The notes: generated by a model not told the origin, from the sequence alone. Positions 1-12,195 are shown, numbered from the stretch's first letter. The stretch: DNA of 64,000 nt from Cliona cf. orientalis (GCA_963930775.1 OZ005691.1:4957000-5020999); one strand, 5' to 3'. Made by a program: numbers and translations.

Positions 1-749
1 CCAATTTCTTGGTGTGTAACTGTGGGAAATTATTTCATAGTGTTGGAATAATATTATATTATCACTTGGAGTATATGTGATAAATATTGGAAACTTTTTC
101 TAAGTGGTCTATAAAAGTATAGTAATTTTTGATGTGTTGTTATTATATTGGAAATTTTTCATACACAATTCTAAAGTATTTGTAAAACATCGAAATAAAT
201 GTGCAATAGTTTTCCAACGTCTACAAATAGTATTGTAATCTACAGATGGTGCCAGGTTTGAAAGGTGTGTTAATTTTTTGTACAAAATTCCAAAGCTATG
301 TAAAGTATCTGAATAAATTCATGATTTTCAGATGTATATGAATAATGTCAGATTTTAAGCTTATGTTGGAATTATAATTATGTATTAAATCCAGACTATC
401 AGAAACTTGAATATCTGATATTACTATGGTCACATGACTTACATGTGATAAAACCAAATTCAAGCATGCAAGTTTGTATAGCTGATCTCAAAGGAAAGGA
501 CCAAAAGGATGGTGCTCATGACAACCTAATAATGACTTTTAGAAGTAAATTTGGCATGCCTGCATGCTTTTCAAGTTGCTGATCTAAATTTTGTGTCTCT
601 ACAGCTGGCACAGCCATTCTGATGTTTACTCCATCTCTTAATTCTGACTCAGGTCACTGGTTAATCAAAAGATTGCACCAGCCTGAATTCTGGTAAGCAA
701 TTTAAGATAGCTAGTTACGTACAAGCCAAAGAATATTTAATAGAGTATA
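1..749. other. AT-rich intergenic sequence, no gene seen
   Basis: No convincing open frame on either strand. The first 300 bases contain recurrent 'tggaaa' and 'gtgttggaata' words. Similar words in the opposite sense occur near 3980-4060 (tattccaacact, tgtgggaaatt), so positions 1 to about 4090 could be one larger, degraded inverted-repeat element with younger elements nested in it. That is a weak inference. Confidence 0.4.
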
Positions 750-933
750 CAGGGGCTGATCCAGGGGGGTGGATAGGGTGGCTAGCCACCCCGCTTCTCT
801 AGTTCTTTTATGTAATGTAGTATAGGAGATATTCACCATTATTAACCAGCCACCCCCCTTGCACCAGTATAGTTTACTATGGGTAGCCACCCCGTCAGCC
901 ACCTTCCATGCAAATTTTCTGGATCAGCGCCTG
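750..933. mobile_element. MITE with CAGGGGCTGATCCAG termini
   Basis: A 184-bp element with 15-bp terminal inverted repeats: CAGGGGCTGATCCAG at 750-764 and its complement, with one mismatch, at 919-933. GTATA flanks both ends (745-749 and 934-938) and is the probable target duplication. The interior is C/G-rich with 'gccacccc' words and no coding potential. The type of ends suggests a hAT-like or related non-autonomous element, but a 5-bp duplication is unusual for hAT. Confidence 0.75.
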
Positions 934-1220
934 GTATATATATAGCCACACGCCTATAGCTATTCTGATCCCCTACATGCATATCAAGGACACGAGGGCA
1001 TCATTGAGGTATTACTGACAAAACACATTAGATACCTTTTAAGCCCTTGATATAGCTATTAAATATATTATAGCTGCTTGCCAACCATGAACCATGACCA
1101 TGACACTAAAATTAATATGCTGGAGTTTTTGATAGTGGCTATATTAATTTAAGGTTTGGTAGCACTTGTTGGTTCTCTAACTACCAAATTCACTCGAACA
1201 GATGCCTCTCTCGATTAGTC

Positions 1221-1693
1221 GCCGCATCTTCGGAACTATTGAACGAAAATTTTAATACTTGTCAAAATTAATAGTAGTAGTAGGTGGTGTGGTACGGCTA
1301 CTAGAGTAAGCGATCAAATATCGGCCACAACGTATATTCGAACGATCATACCTCAAAAACAAGAAGAGGTGTGATCATCGCTCTTGCGCCAGAATGTAGC
1401 CCAGACCAAGTGCTAGTTGTGCACCAATCGCGAACTAACCACGCCCAAAACTGTTGGAGCTACAGCAGGAAATGTATCCGCGTCCGATTATAGCAAAACA
1501 CGGACGAGAGTGTCGAATTTCGGACGATCGCTCCACAAGCATGTACAAAAGCGCGGCAAGCCGCCACAACTGGGGTGCAGTACCACCTAACCTCCCTCTA
1601 TCAGACTGGCAAATCTTGGACACGAGCGGTATTGTGGGGTCACGCGACCATACACGGTTGTGTATACACTCTATGATCAGTAATCGGACAGGT
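1221..1693 (+). repeat. Left arm of long terminal inverted repeat
   Basis: This arm pairs with 2766-3210. Corresponding words include the stretch around 1441-1640 (gggcgtggtt in complement, 'ggacgatcgctcc', 'cacgagcggtattgtgggg') and the same words reversed at 2820-3015. Scattered substitutions show the arms have begun to diverge. Confidence 0.8.
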
Positions 1694-1904
1694 CAAAATT
1701 CAGGCGGGGGACTAAAACATCCGCTCTATGCTACTCCGGAGAATATTAGCCACTCTTACCATCAAAAGTCAGCAAGAGCTGCCTTGTTCCCCCTCAACAC
1801 TGTTTGTATCAATGGTTTATTGAAAGGGAAAAGAGAAAAAAAAAATCACAACATTTTGTACAACATTATGCAACACACGCTAGCTAGGTAGCTCGACGCC
1901 TGTT

Positions 1905-2080
1905 AATGCATCTTCTGCATTTCCATGGATAATCTGGATCACTCCATGCTCTTGCAACAACCACTTCACTGCTCACACTCCTCATGAAACCAAACCTCAT
2001 AATTTGTGCACTGAATCATTCTCCTGTTAGGATCCTCTGGGAGACGACAGGAGCAGTGTACTGTGACTACTAGCTTTGTC
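1905..2080 (-). pseudogene. Degenerate PHD-finger-like fragment
   Basis: Downstream of the Ulp1 stop on the minus strand a second reading gives VHCSCRLPEDP, then MIQC, WFHEEC, and, after a frame change, WKCRRC. The order C-x-C, C, W-F-H-x-x-C, W-x-C-x-x-C is that of a PHD zinc finger. At least one indel and in-frame stops show it is broken. Ulp1 and PHD segments next to each other suggest one ancestral transposon protein; that link is inference. Confidence 0.45.
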
Positions 2081-2139
2081 TTCTTAATGTAATCATGGTC
2101 CCAGTCCTGATTCTCTGAAGGAAACACAGATGGATGTGA

Positions 2140-2403
2140 CTATTTCAAGCATTGAATAAGGTGAGGCCGCATTTCTTTTTGTATATATTGCTTGGATTGA
2201 GGAAGCTCCCCATCACATAATGTAGTAGCCATTGCTAGTGCAAACAGTCCACAATTGCAATCATCTTTGACTCCACCTTGCTTACAAACGTCCGCAATGT
2301 CAATTTTTACTCCACTTCGTTTAGAACGTACAATGCTGCATATTTGATTTATGGTGTCCCCACTTATGTCGTCATGTACTGAATCAAATACATGTATGTG
2401 ACC
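2140..2403 (-). pseudogene. Ulp1-like cysteine protease (C48), C-terminal exon
   Basis: The minus strand is open from about 2403 to a stop at 2140-2142 and encodes about 87 residues without an ATG. They resemble the C-terminal half of Ulp1/SENP proteases: a VFDS segment carrying the catalytic Asp, then QICSIV, then a Gln-containing KQGG followed by CNCGLFALA, which holds the catalytic Cys, and a tail matching the usual MRPHLIQCL ending. A possible acceptor (ttccgacag) precedes the frame, so this looks like a last exon. The catalytic His region and any transposase are absent. The family deconjugates SUMO, but in mobile elements its role is unclear. Confidence 0.65.
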
Positions 2404-2765
2404 TGTCGGAAGAGATAATTAGGTGCAAGTAATACTTCTGATGGTTTATAGACATATAACTACTAACCCGTCTAAAGCTAAAGCAGGCCAAACTCCTTGA
2501 AAAAGTGGGACTTTTGGTATATAAAAGTGGAACATCTTACACACTGTGATAGCTGAAATTGTCATTGCTGACAAGTTTAGAGGCAAAATAGTGCACTAAT
2601 AAGGCGAGGAGTAAGGAAAATTTTGAACAAAAAATCAGGACTGGCCTGCTAAAAGCAACAAATTTCACACTAGCTAAGTAGAAAAAAAAACTTTAAATAA
2701 TCTAATGATTGGAGCCGTGGAAAGCATTCAATCCGATATTTTATGAGCATGCAGAATGGAATGAC

Positions 2766-3210
2766 CTGTCCGATTATTGATCACGGAGTGCATATGCAAC
2801 CGTGTATGGTCACGTGACCCCACAATACCGCTCGTGTCCAAGATTTGCCAGTCTGATAGAGGGAGGTTAGGTGGTACTGCACCCCAGTTGTGGCGGCTTG
2901 CCGCGCTTTTGTACATACTTGTGGAGCGATCGTCCGAAATTCGACACTCTCGTCCGTGTTTTGCTATAATCGGATGCGGATACATTTCCTGCTGTAGCTC
3001 CAACAGTTTTGGGCGTGGTTAGTTCGTGATTGGTACGCAACTAGCATTTGGCCTGGGCTACATTCTGGCGCAAGAGTGATGATCATAGCTCTTCTTGTTT
3101 TTGAGGTATGATCGTCCGAATATATGTTGTGGCCGATATTCGATCGCTTACTCTATTCAAGAGCAGCAGCTATTAATTTTCGTTCAATACTTCCGGAGAT
3201 GTGGTATCGC
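2766..3210 (-). repeat. Right arm of long terminal inverted repeat
   Basis: Reverse-complement partner of 1221-1693. Similarity ends just outside 'ggagatgtggtatcgc' near 3208. No obvious target duplication is seen. Confidence 0.8.
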
Positions 3211-4503
3211 ATACGTACACGTACGCACAATCGCGCTTGCGATGCGCATGTGCACACAGAATGTAGCCACACTCACAATGATACTAAATTTTCGTGATAA
3301 ATCACGAAATTCACGAAAATATTGTGCCACGAAAATTTGAAGTATATATACGAGAGGGTCAAGTGAATACTGTATCTGGCTGTGTGCCATACACCCAGCC
3401 CAGATAGCCGGCCACTACATAAACCCCTTGGGCTGTCTGAACATGTCATCAACCCACTGATGCCCTTACCTTCTATGATAAGCACTCTTATCCCGACTAT
3501 AGATTATTATTATGATTCAGTATATCCCCTCCCTGTCTTACATTTCGTAACTACAATAGTGTCGTACTCTGCCCATCCTGGCGTGTTTTTCAACATGCAA
3601 TATTGAATAACATGAGATGTCCCTGGTACAAGCTCAAGGCTACGCTAAAGCATGATATAACAATAATATGCATTATTTTTTGGTGTACAGGTTCTGATGA
3701 CCCACGGCTCTAAAAGATGATATTGTGACTTATGTACTAATTGGTATAAGTCTCAAGTACTAAAATTAATGTATTGTCGAAATTTTGTATTCATAATAAT
3801 TACTACTCATCATCTAAGTTTGATTGTGTTCTATTGTCATTAATTTTTATCATTTTTTATCATTAGTTTCACTCTTATTATCATGTTGATTGGTTTTATT
3901 AATCAATTTTTCTAATATTATTATGATATTCACAATTGAATAGTTTTACCATACTAAACGTACATTCAATACTATTCCAACACTATTTATGCTGACACTT
4001 TCCCACCTATAAGATTGGAATAGTGTGGGAAATTCCAATACTTTTCCTAAACACTTTTGAGCAATTTCCCACAAAACGGGGTCAAATTCTCAGATACATT
4101 ACCAGTACTTCTTTGATGATATGAAATGGATCATACGCACACATGCTTTCCAATATTCTTCACATCGTTTTCTTATACCTACTTTCCAGTAGTGATTGCA
4201 GTCTATGGCAAACGCGTTTCAATTAAAGTCTGTGACTGACCTCCTCTGGGTACGATTAAAATGGTAATAGAATTGTGTGTCTAGTTTACGCCACATCCAC
4301 ATGGCATGGCAAAGTCATGTACCATTGAATGAATCTTTATGTCGGTAGGCTGCACAATGTCAACGAAAATACATGCAGGCCTAGCTTAGTACATTGGGGG
4401 GCCAGGTCCTCTATTGAATCATTGGGGGGGGGGGGGGGGGGTAGGGGAGGAAGGGAAGTGCCCCCTGGGTTGCAAATAGTATATAATCCAATGTATCTTA
4501 CAC
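3211..4503. other. Intergenic AT-rich stretch with small inverted repeats and a poly-G run
   Basis: No gene is recognised. Short palindromic words occur at 3285-3335 (cgtgataaatcacg and repeated cacgaaaat). A run of about 18 G lies at 4423-4441. Short ORFs here have no recognisable similarity. Confidence 0.4.
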
Positions 4504-7500
4504 CTCAGTAGTGACTGATGGGACTACAGTTAATGTGACGGTGGAGACTAGTGGGACTGTAGATATGTAGTGACTGTAGTTACTGATGTGACAATAGTGA
4601 CTGATGGGACTGTAGGTACTGATGTGACAGTAGTGATTATTAAGACTCTAGTTACTACTAATGTCACAGTAGTGACTGGTGGGACTGCAGTGCAGTTACT
4701 AATGTGACAGTAGTGACTGATGGGACTGTAGTTACTGATGTGACAGCTAGTGGAGACTAGTGGGACTGTAGTTACTGACATGACAATAGTGACTCATGGT
4801 ACTGTAGTTACTGATGGTACAATAGTGACTTTTGGGACTATAGTTACTGATGTGATAGTAGTGACTGATGGAACTGTAGTTACTGATGTGACAGTAGTGA
4901 CTGATGGGACTGTAGTTACTGAAGTAACAAGAGTGACTGCTGGGACTATAGTTACTGATGTTATAGTAGTGACCAATGGGACTACAGTTGCTGATGTGAT
5001 AATAGTGACTGATGGAACTGTAGTTACTGATGTGACAATAGCGACTGATAGGACTGTAGTTACTAATGTGACAATAGTGACTATTGAGACTGTAGTTACT
5101 GATGTGACAGTAGTGACCATTGAAATTGTGGTTACTGATGTGACAGTAGTGACTGGTGGGACTGTAGTTACTGATGTGATAATGGTGACTGATGGGACTG
5201 TAGTTACTAATGTGACAGTAGTGACCAACGGGACTGTAGTTACTGATGTGACAGTGGAGACTTGTGGGACTGTAGTTGACAGTAGTGACTATTGAGATTG
5301 TAGTTACTAATGTGACAGTAGTGACCAATTGGACTGCAGTTACTAATGTGACAGTGGAGACTGGTGGGACTGTAGTTGACAGTAGTGACTATTGAGACTG
5401 TAGTTACTGATGTGACAGTAATGACCAATGGGACTGTAGTTACTAATGTGACAGTGGAGACTGGTGGGATCAAAGTTGACAGTAGTGACTATTGAGACTA
5501 TAATTATTGATGTGACAGTGGAGACTGGTGGGACCATAGTTGACAGTTGTGACTATTGAGACTGTAGTTATTAATGTGAAAGTAGTGACCAATGGGACTG
5601 TAGTTACTGATGTGACAGAGAAGACTTGTGGGACCGTAGTTGACAGTAGTGACTATTGAGACTGTAGTTACTAATGTGACAGTAGTGACCAATGGGACTG
5701 TAGTTACTGATGTGACAGTGAAGACCTGTGGGACCGTAGTTGACAGTAGTGACTATTGAGACTGTAGTTACTGATGTGACAGTGGAGACTAGTGGGACTG
5801 TAGTTGACAGTAGTGACTATTGAGACTGTAGTTACTGATGTGACAGTGAAGACTTGTGGGAACGTAGTTGACAGTAGTGACTATTGAGACTGTAGTTACT
5901 GATGTGACAGTGGAGACTGGTGGGACCATAGTTGACAGTTGTGACTATTGAGACTGTAGTTACTAATGTGACAGTAGTGACCAATGGGACTGTAGTTACT
6001 GATGTGACAGTGGAGACTGGTGGGACTGTAGTTGACAGTAGTGACTATTGAGACTCTAGTTACTGATGTGACAATAGTGATCAATGGGACTGTAGTTACT
6101 GATGTAACAGTGGAGACTGGTGGGACCGTAGTTGACAGTAGTGACTATTGAGACTCTAGTTACTAATGTGAAAGTAGTGACCAATGGGACTGTAGTTACT
6201 GATGTGGCAGTGGAGACTGGTGGGACCATAGTTGACAGTTGTGACTATTGAGACTGTAGTTACTAATGTGAAAGTAGTGACCAATGGGACTGTAGTTACT
6301 GATGTGACAGTGAAGACTTGTGGGACCGTAGTTGACAGTATTGACTATTGAGACTGTAGTTACTAATGTGACAGTAGTGACCAATGGGACTGTAGTTACT
6401 GATGTGACGGTGGACTTGTGGGACCGTAGTTGACAGTAGTGACTATTGAGACTGTAGTTACTGATATGACAGTGGAGACTGGTGGGATTGTAGTTGACAG
6501 TAGTGACTATTGAGACAGTAGTTACTGATGTGACAGTGAAGACTTGTGGGACCGTAGTTGACAGTAGTGACTATTGAGACTGTAGTTACTGATGTGACAG
6601 TGGAGACTGGTGGGACCATAGTTGACAGTTGTGACTATTGAGACTGTAGTTACTAATGTGAAAGTAGTGACCAATGGGACTGTAGTTACTGATGTGACAG
6701 AGAAGACTTGTGGGACCGTAGTTGACAGTAATGACTATTGAGACTGTAGTTACTAATGTGACAGTAGTGACCAATGGGACTGTAGTTACTGATGTGACAG
6801 TGAAGACCTGTGGGACCGTAGTTGACAGTAGTGACTATTGAGACTGTAGTTACTGATGTGACAGTGGAGACTGGTGGGACCATAGTTGACAGTTGTGACT
6901 ATTGAGACTGTAGTTACTAATGTGACAGTAGTGACCAATGGGACTGTAGTTACTGTCTTACTGATGTGACAGTGGAGACTGGTGGGACTGTAGTTGACAG
7001 TAGTGACTATTGAGACTCTAGTTACTGATGTGACAATAGTGATCAATGGGACTGTAGTTACTGATGTAACAGTGGAGACTGGTGGGACCGAAGTTGACAG
7101 TAGTGACTATTGAGACTCTAGTTACTAATGTGACAGTAGTGACCAATGGGACTGTAGTTACTGTCTTACTGATGTGACAGTGGAGACTGGTGGGACTGTA
7201 GTTGACAGTAGTGACTATTGAGACTCTAGTTACTGATGTGACAATAGTGATCAATGGGACTGTAGTTACTGATGTAACAGTGGAGACTGGTGGGACCGAA
7301 GTTGACAGTAGTGACTATTGAGACTCTAGTTACTAATGTGAAAGTAGTAACCAATGGGACTGTAGTTACTGATGTGGCAGTGGAGACTGGTGGGACCATA
7401 GTTGACAGTTGTGACTATTGAGACTGTAGTTACTAATGTGAAAGTAGTGACCAATGGGACTGTAGTTACTGATGTGACAGTGGAGACTGGTGGGACCGTA

Positions 7501-8650
7501 GTTGACAGTAGTGACTATTGAGACTGTAGTTACTGATGTGACAGTAGTGACCAATGGGACTGTAGTTACTGATGTGACAGTGGAGACTGGTGGGACCGTA
7601 GTTGACAGTAGTGACTATTGAGACTGTAGTTACTGATGTGATAGTGGAGACTGGTGGGACCGTAGTTGACAGTAGTGACTATTGAGACTGTAGTTACTGA
7701 TGTGACAGTGGAGACTGGTGGGACCGTAGTTGACAGTAGTGACTATTGAGACTCTAAATACTGATGTGACAGTAGTGACCAATGGGACTGTAGTTACTGA
7801 TATGACAGTGGAGACTGGTGGGACCGTAGTTGACAGTAGTGACTATTGAGACTGTAGTTACTGATGTGACAGTAGTGACCAATGGGACTGTAGTTACTGA
7901 TGTGACAGTGGAGACTGGTGGGACCGTAGTTGACAGTAGTGACTATTGAGACTGTAGTTACTGATGTGACAGTAGTGACCAATGGGACTGTAGTTACTGA
8001 TGTGACAGTGGAGACTGGTGGGACCGTAGTTGACAGTAGTGACTATTGAGACTGTAGTTACTGATGTGACAGTGGAGACTGGTGGGACCGTAGTTGACAG
8101 TAGTGACTATTGAGACTGTAGTTACTGATGTGATAGTGGAGACTGGTGGGACCGTAGTTGACAGTAGTGACTATTGAGACTCTAAATACTGATGTGACAG
8201 TAGTGACCAATGGGACTGTAGTTACTGATGTGACAGTGGAGACTGGTGGGACCGTAGTTGACAGTAGTGACTATTGAGACTGTAGTTACTGATGTGACAG
8301 TAGTGACCAATGGGACTGTAGTTACTGATGTGACAGTGGAGACTGGTGGGACCGTAGTTGACAGTAGTGACTATTGAGACTGTAGTTACTGATGTGACAG
8401 TGGAGACTGGTGGGACCGTAGTTGACAGTAGTGACTATTGAGACTGTAGTTACTGATGTGACAGTAGTGACCAATAGGACTGTAGTTACTGATGTGACAG
8501 TGGAGACTGGTGGGACCGTAGTTGACAGTAGTGACTATTGAGACTGTAGTTACTGATATGACAGTGGAGACTGGTGGGACTGTAGTTGACAGTAGTGACT
8601 ATGGAGACTGTAGTTACTGATGGGACTGTAGTTATTGATGTAAAATAATT
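4504..8650. repeat. Large minisatellite of 36-bp and 64-bp units
   Basis: About 4.1 kb of tandem repeats. The left part (4504 to about 5290) is built on a 36-bp unit of the form 'gtgactgatgggactgtag' plus 'ttactgatgtgacagta'. From about 5290 a second unit of about 64 bp, containing 'ggagactggtgggaccgtag' and 'ttgacagtagtgactattga', alternates with the 36-bp unit. This gives a higher-order period near 100 bp. Because 36 is a multiple of 3, open frames appear on both strands with a 12-residue period; these are by-products. The array ends at about 8640, near the 3' break of GPCR copy 1. Confidence 0.95.
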
Positions 8651-8754
8651 GCAATATTATTAACATAATTATGCAGTAGTAGGAGATGAGTATTACAATA
8701 TATAAGAAAAAGTTAATGATATTCATTAATTGTGACTCTTACATGAAGTATCAC

Positions 8755-9941
8755 CCTAAAAAACTGTTTGATGATCATTTCTATCAAGGAATTGTTTGCA
8801 TAAACAAATTCAGTATTGGGGTAAGCCTCTGTCAGATTGTGAAGTACACTCACCCATGCATACAGAGCATCATAAAAACTGTAAAATAGGCATGACCCAG
8901 CTTTCTCAGTATTGTTGTTCCATCTTACTTCTTTATGCAAACTCGTTTGATTGTCAGTAAAATAACAGAAGCTAATAAGAAACATTTTCTCAACAGCTTC
9001 AATAATGTTTCCACTAGTGCATGTATAAGCTTGGTTATTGTAGCTGAAAGTGAAGCTGTATTCTGATGATTCAGAAGTCATAATGTCAGACAGTGTGTGG
9101 GTGAGAATGACCCACTGATAGGCTGGATACACAAGTCCCATGTGACTAGTATGCGAGGCATAACATTCTCCTTGTCAATGAGTGCTCAAGAGAGGAAAGA
9201 AGAAACACTATTCGAACTCTACTGCTTCTTATTTCATTAAATGGATAGGAGAAGCTGTACAGCGGAGATACTACAGCGGCAGTCACTCCATTCTGTGTTA
9301 ATCTGTTCAAAAAGGAGCTCTTTATCTCACGATAGTATTGGTGACTGCTCTCGTACAAAACGTGAACATTATGCCAATCATTCTTTTTGATAAGAGCTAG
9401 TGAAAGGTCAATCAATGATATAGGTGAGCCCAAAATTCCAATGGAATTATCATAATTCTCAAGCATCTGATTCCCCCCATTATGAACGACGACTAGCCGC
9501 ACTTTAGGCCTATATACTGGCTAACTTCACAGCTTCAATAGCAGAAGCAGAGCATCCTGTACCTAATATACCTACCACTTTGCTTCTGTCTTGAGGAAAC
9601 AGCCCGCTGACTAAGCTCTCCAGGAATCTTTCATCACAGCCTCCTTTCCTGTATACCAGCTCCAATTCATAGCATGGCAACAGATGTGGATCTTCATTGA
9701 TTCTCTCAACAAGGAGGTCAAGTGTTGATGACAGAAGGTCCACCATATCTTGGTTCCAGCTTGGACCTAGCAATGGAGACGAGAGTATGTCACTATGTGG
9801 CAGTACTGTTAGTAATTTGAGGGTTTTCTTCGTTGCATTTTCAGTGTGGCAGCTGCTGTTGATGATTGCTGATGCAGAGAGGTGTTGAGGTAGATGCACA
9901 CAAAAACAGAGCAATGCGAGCAGTACGGAATAACCACGCAT
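8755..9941 (-). pseudogene. Class C GPCR-like gene, copy 1, truncated and frameshifted
   Basis: The minus-strand ATG at 9941 opens a signal peptide and ligand-binding domain like the intact copies. A 4-bp insertion near 9511 ('tata' within aggcctatatactgg) shifts frame after EAVKLAS. Further insertions near 9140-9180 shift it again. Similarity to the family stops at about 8755, after the EMIIKQFF segment, so the whole 7-TM half is missing and the minisatellite begins shortly beyond. Encoded fragments: 9510-9941, 9146-9502, 8713-9141. The sequence (MRGYSV start, GNIIEAVEK) is closest to copy 6. It is expected to be non-functional. Confidence 0.85.
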
Positions 9942-9990
9942 TATTCATTTAGCTACCAGTGTATAGCTACGTACGTGCATTATTCTATAG

Positions 9991-9998
9991 TTTTTATA
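9991..9998 (-). promoter_or_regulatory. TATA-box-like element of GPCR copy 1
   Basis: The complement reads TATAAAAA, about 50 bp upstream of the minus-strand ATG, in the same place as in copies 2, 3, 5 and 6. A TA-target MITE abuts it on the upstream side. Confidence 0.5.
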
Positions 9999-10000
9999 TA

Positions 10001-10203
10001 CCGTATAGCCGGAAATGTTGGCGGGCATTAAATTTGGCGGTTGAGCCCCAAATCGTTATTGCAAGAATATTGGCGGATTTAAATTTTGCGGTTCGGTACG
10101 GGATCGCCATACGTATATATGCGAGTAGGAAATTTTTAGCGGTTGCAATATAGACCGCCAAACCGCCAAATTTAATTCCCCGCCAAATTTTCCGGCTATA
10201 CTG
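10001..10203. mobile_element. MITE, CCGTATAGCCGG family
   Basis: About 203 bp with inverted ends CCGTATAGCCGGAAA...TTTCCGGCTATACTG, each flanked by TA (9999-10000 and 10204-10205). The interior has repeated 'ttggcgg' and 'accgcc' words. A copy in the opposite orientation is at 42210-42430. Copy 6 of the GPCR family shows the corresponding unoccupied site near 56291-56310. Confidence 0.85.
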
Positions 10204-10205
10204 TA

Positions 10206-10363
10206 ATGGTGGGCCAGTAAATTGTTTTTAACGCATGCAAGCATGTGTCGGACGAGCATGCGCATTAAAATTTACGCGGACAATAACGATCCTTTACCAT
10301 TAATTTTTGCGTATTGGCACAAGTTTGTCGTCGACTCTTTGACCACTATTGGACCCTGCCTAT
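10206..10363 (-). repeat. Conserved upstream module of GPCR copy 1
   Basis: Sequence shared upstream of every GPCR copy: 'gggccagtaaatt', 'acgcatgcaagcatg', 'gagcatgcgcatta', 'acgcggacaataacgatcc', then 'ctttgaccac' and 'attggaccctgcc'. It is either part of the duplicated gene unit (promoter or 5' flank) or an old repeat duplicated with it. Confidence 0.7.
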
Positions 10364-10830
10364 GGTCCTACATATTTTAGTGTAAAATAGAGTTTTATCC
10401 CTAGAGTAACTCATGGGACGATTTTACACCAATAGCTACAACCTAGAGTAATTCATGGGACGATTTTACACCAGCAAAATTAGTGTAAAATCCTGAGTAT
10501 TTATTGTATGCCAAGCATATTAGCTATAAGGGAGGATTTTACACCACATCAAAATTAAGGGGCTTACTCATGTAAAATTCTCCCATATAACTTACCTCTG
10601 CTATAATATAAGGGATGATTTTACACCAGTTGCCACCACAGGTACTGAAGTGGTGTAAAATCATGCCATATAATACTGATGGCTAACAGTAACTGGAGCA
10701 AAGATTTACATGTGACCTTTGACCTCACTTAAAATTCTCCCATAATAATAAGAATGTACATCCATACTCTTCTAAAACTTTAAGTGTGAACTTTGACCTT
10801 GTGTAAAATGCTCCCTTGTATATAGCCACT
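10364..10830. repeat. Dispersed repeat rich in 'gattttacacc' and 'gtgtaaaat' words
   Basis: About 470 bp in which 'gattttacaccag' and 'gtgtaaaat' recur in both senses, starting at 'ggtcctacatattttag'. Other copies start at 45550 and 62356, each interrupted by the same TIR element, and a reversed piece lies near 48166-48250. This copy has the empty site ('cccatataacttacctctgc', about 10587-10606). No coding potential. Confidence 0.75.
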
Positions 10831-11394
10831 GAATTCAGACTCAGGCGGGTTTTTAAGTGTGTTCCGAATGCTCGCTTGCTGTGGGTGTGGCTGTAGTGCA
10901 CGCACTTGGTGGGTGGGGCTATCCTGCAACCGCGACAGCTACTTTAGAATTGTGCTAATAGAATGGTAGGTCGGGGGCTCACTGTGTGCACGAATTAGAG
11001 TTCATTGTAAAGCATGTCAGGGTAACTTCTGCAGTACAATCTTGTGTTCAGAGTGATAAGGATAGAAATGATAATATGATCACAATTGACTTATAGCCTC
11101 AGGGCTCAGTAGAACCCTCGCTTCGCTCGGGATTCTACACAGAGCCCTTCAGTCTTCTAAATCACGTAGAAACCTCCTAAACAGTGTCTAACTATTATAT
11201 AGATACCGGTACATTCTAGATCTCTCACTCGGATGCTATTGTAGCTAATTTATGCTAATCTTTCTATGTCTTCATCATCAAAAGATGCCTCTTCAGCTTG
11301 TCCGTAGCTAGATACCATATACATGGGAGTGAACTCACTCAATTGCACCCTATAATTTTATTTGGTAGTATTTTACTCTGCTTAACGAATACAT
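10831..11394. other. Intergenic, no gene seen
   Basis: Contains short repeat-like segments, for example around 11262-11350, where 'catcatcaaaagatg' and 'gagtgaactcactcaattgcaccc' recur at 47206-47305 and 63847-63945. No convincing coding frame. Confidence 0.4.
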
Positions 11395-11975
11395 AGATAA
11401 CTAGAGCTCTGTAGAGCACATACCCCGTGCGCACATTATGCAATCTGTAGATCTACTTTCGTGTGCATGGTTATAATTTTGTAGAACTAGGCTAGTAGAA
11501 ATGGCTTGGTTGTGATGTCAGCCAAAAAAATACTGATTCTTTCTCTGCACCAGATCTAGACTATGAACTGCTATTACACATTGTACATTTTGTTGTATTA
11601 TCTTACAGGTCAGATTGGGTTCCATAGGCGAGCTCGCATAGCTCGAGCAGAACATGTCGACGATCCTTACCAGTTTATGTACTAGGCCAGCGCATGAGCA
11701 GAAGGCTATGCATTATGCATTGAGAGTAGGCACTGTCCATAGGCGTGGCTACGATGGCTAACAACAAGGCACTATTTGTGACGCTCGTGGATCGTATCCC
11801 TCGATTCGAAGCATACTGAAGCGAGTTTTTCGCCAAATTCGACTGATTCGTTGTGCTAACGAGTCGCTCAGGTTCCTAGGTCTCGAGATATGGCGATTTT
11901 TGTGCTCACAACAACGACAAAACCGATTACTTTACTCCCTTGCGCATGCGCACGGGTAATTATTATAGCTAAATC
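11395..11975. mobile_element. Non-autonomous element of the 'agagctctgtagagcacataccccg' family
   Basis: Starts with 'ctagagctctgtagagcaca' and 'taccccgtgcgc', and ends near 11970 with 'cttgcgcatgcgcacgggta'. The two ends are roughly inverted (taccccgcgcgc against gcgcgcggggta in better copies). Related copies: 16062-16508, 17478-17815 and 48804-49608. The interior shares 'gcgatttttgtgctca...aaccgatta'. No protein is seen. Confidence 0.55.
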
Positions 11976-12195
11976 ACATTTCACTCAAAGAGAATTAGCT
12001 ATCACGTTAAAAAAAAGGCCCATGAACCCTGTTGACTGGACCCACTGTAGGAAATTTTGCTTTCTATTCATGCTTACAGCAGCTGGTCTAGATCGAGTAA
12101 CATTATGTACATAATAATATATGCTGCCACTGCTCTCATTGCTGTGCAACTATTATTATCTCCCCAGTAGCAATTTACTTTTCTGTGGTTATGTA

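Larger units (their letters stand above)
1221..3210. mobile_element. Long-TIR (about 450 bp) MULE-like element with Ulp1 protease relic
   Basis: Two arms of about 450-470 bp (1221-1693 and 2766-3210) are reverse complements of each other at high identity and enclose about 1.07 kb. The interior carries, on the minus strand, the C-terminal part of a Ulp1/C48 cysteine protease and a PHD-finger-like stretch. Long TIRs plus a Ulp1 domain are known from Mutator-like elements such as plant Kaonashi. No transposase is seen, so this is probably a deletion derivative. Apparent ORFs inside the arms (near 1454-1891 and 2728-3022) are mirror images of one another and not independent genes. Confidence 0.7.

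Noticed and set aside
1454-1891. 145-aa plus-strand ORF and its mirror at 2728-3003
   Set aside because: Both lie in the inverted arms of one element and are the same sequence read from each arm; no domain is recognised.
4750-5328. Long open frames on both strands with 12-residue (VTTVTSVTT or ISNYSPISHYCH-like) repeats
   Set aside because: They follow from the 36-bp minisatellite unit being a multiple of three without stops; both strands and several frames are open and no start, splice or domain context supports a gene.
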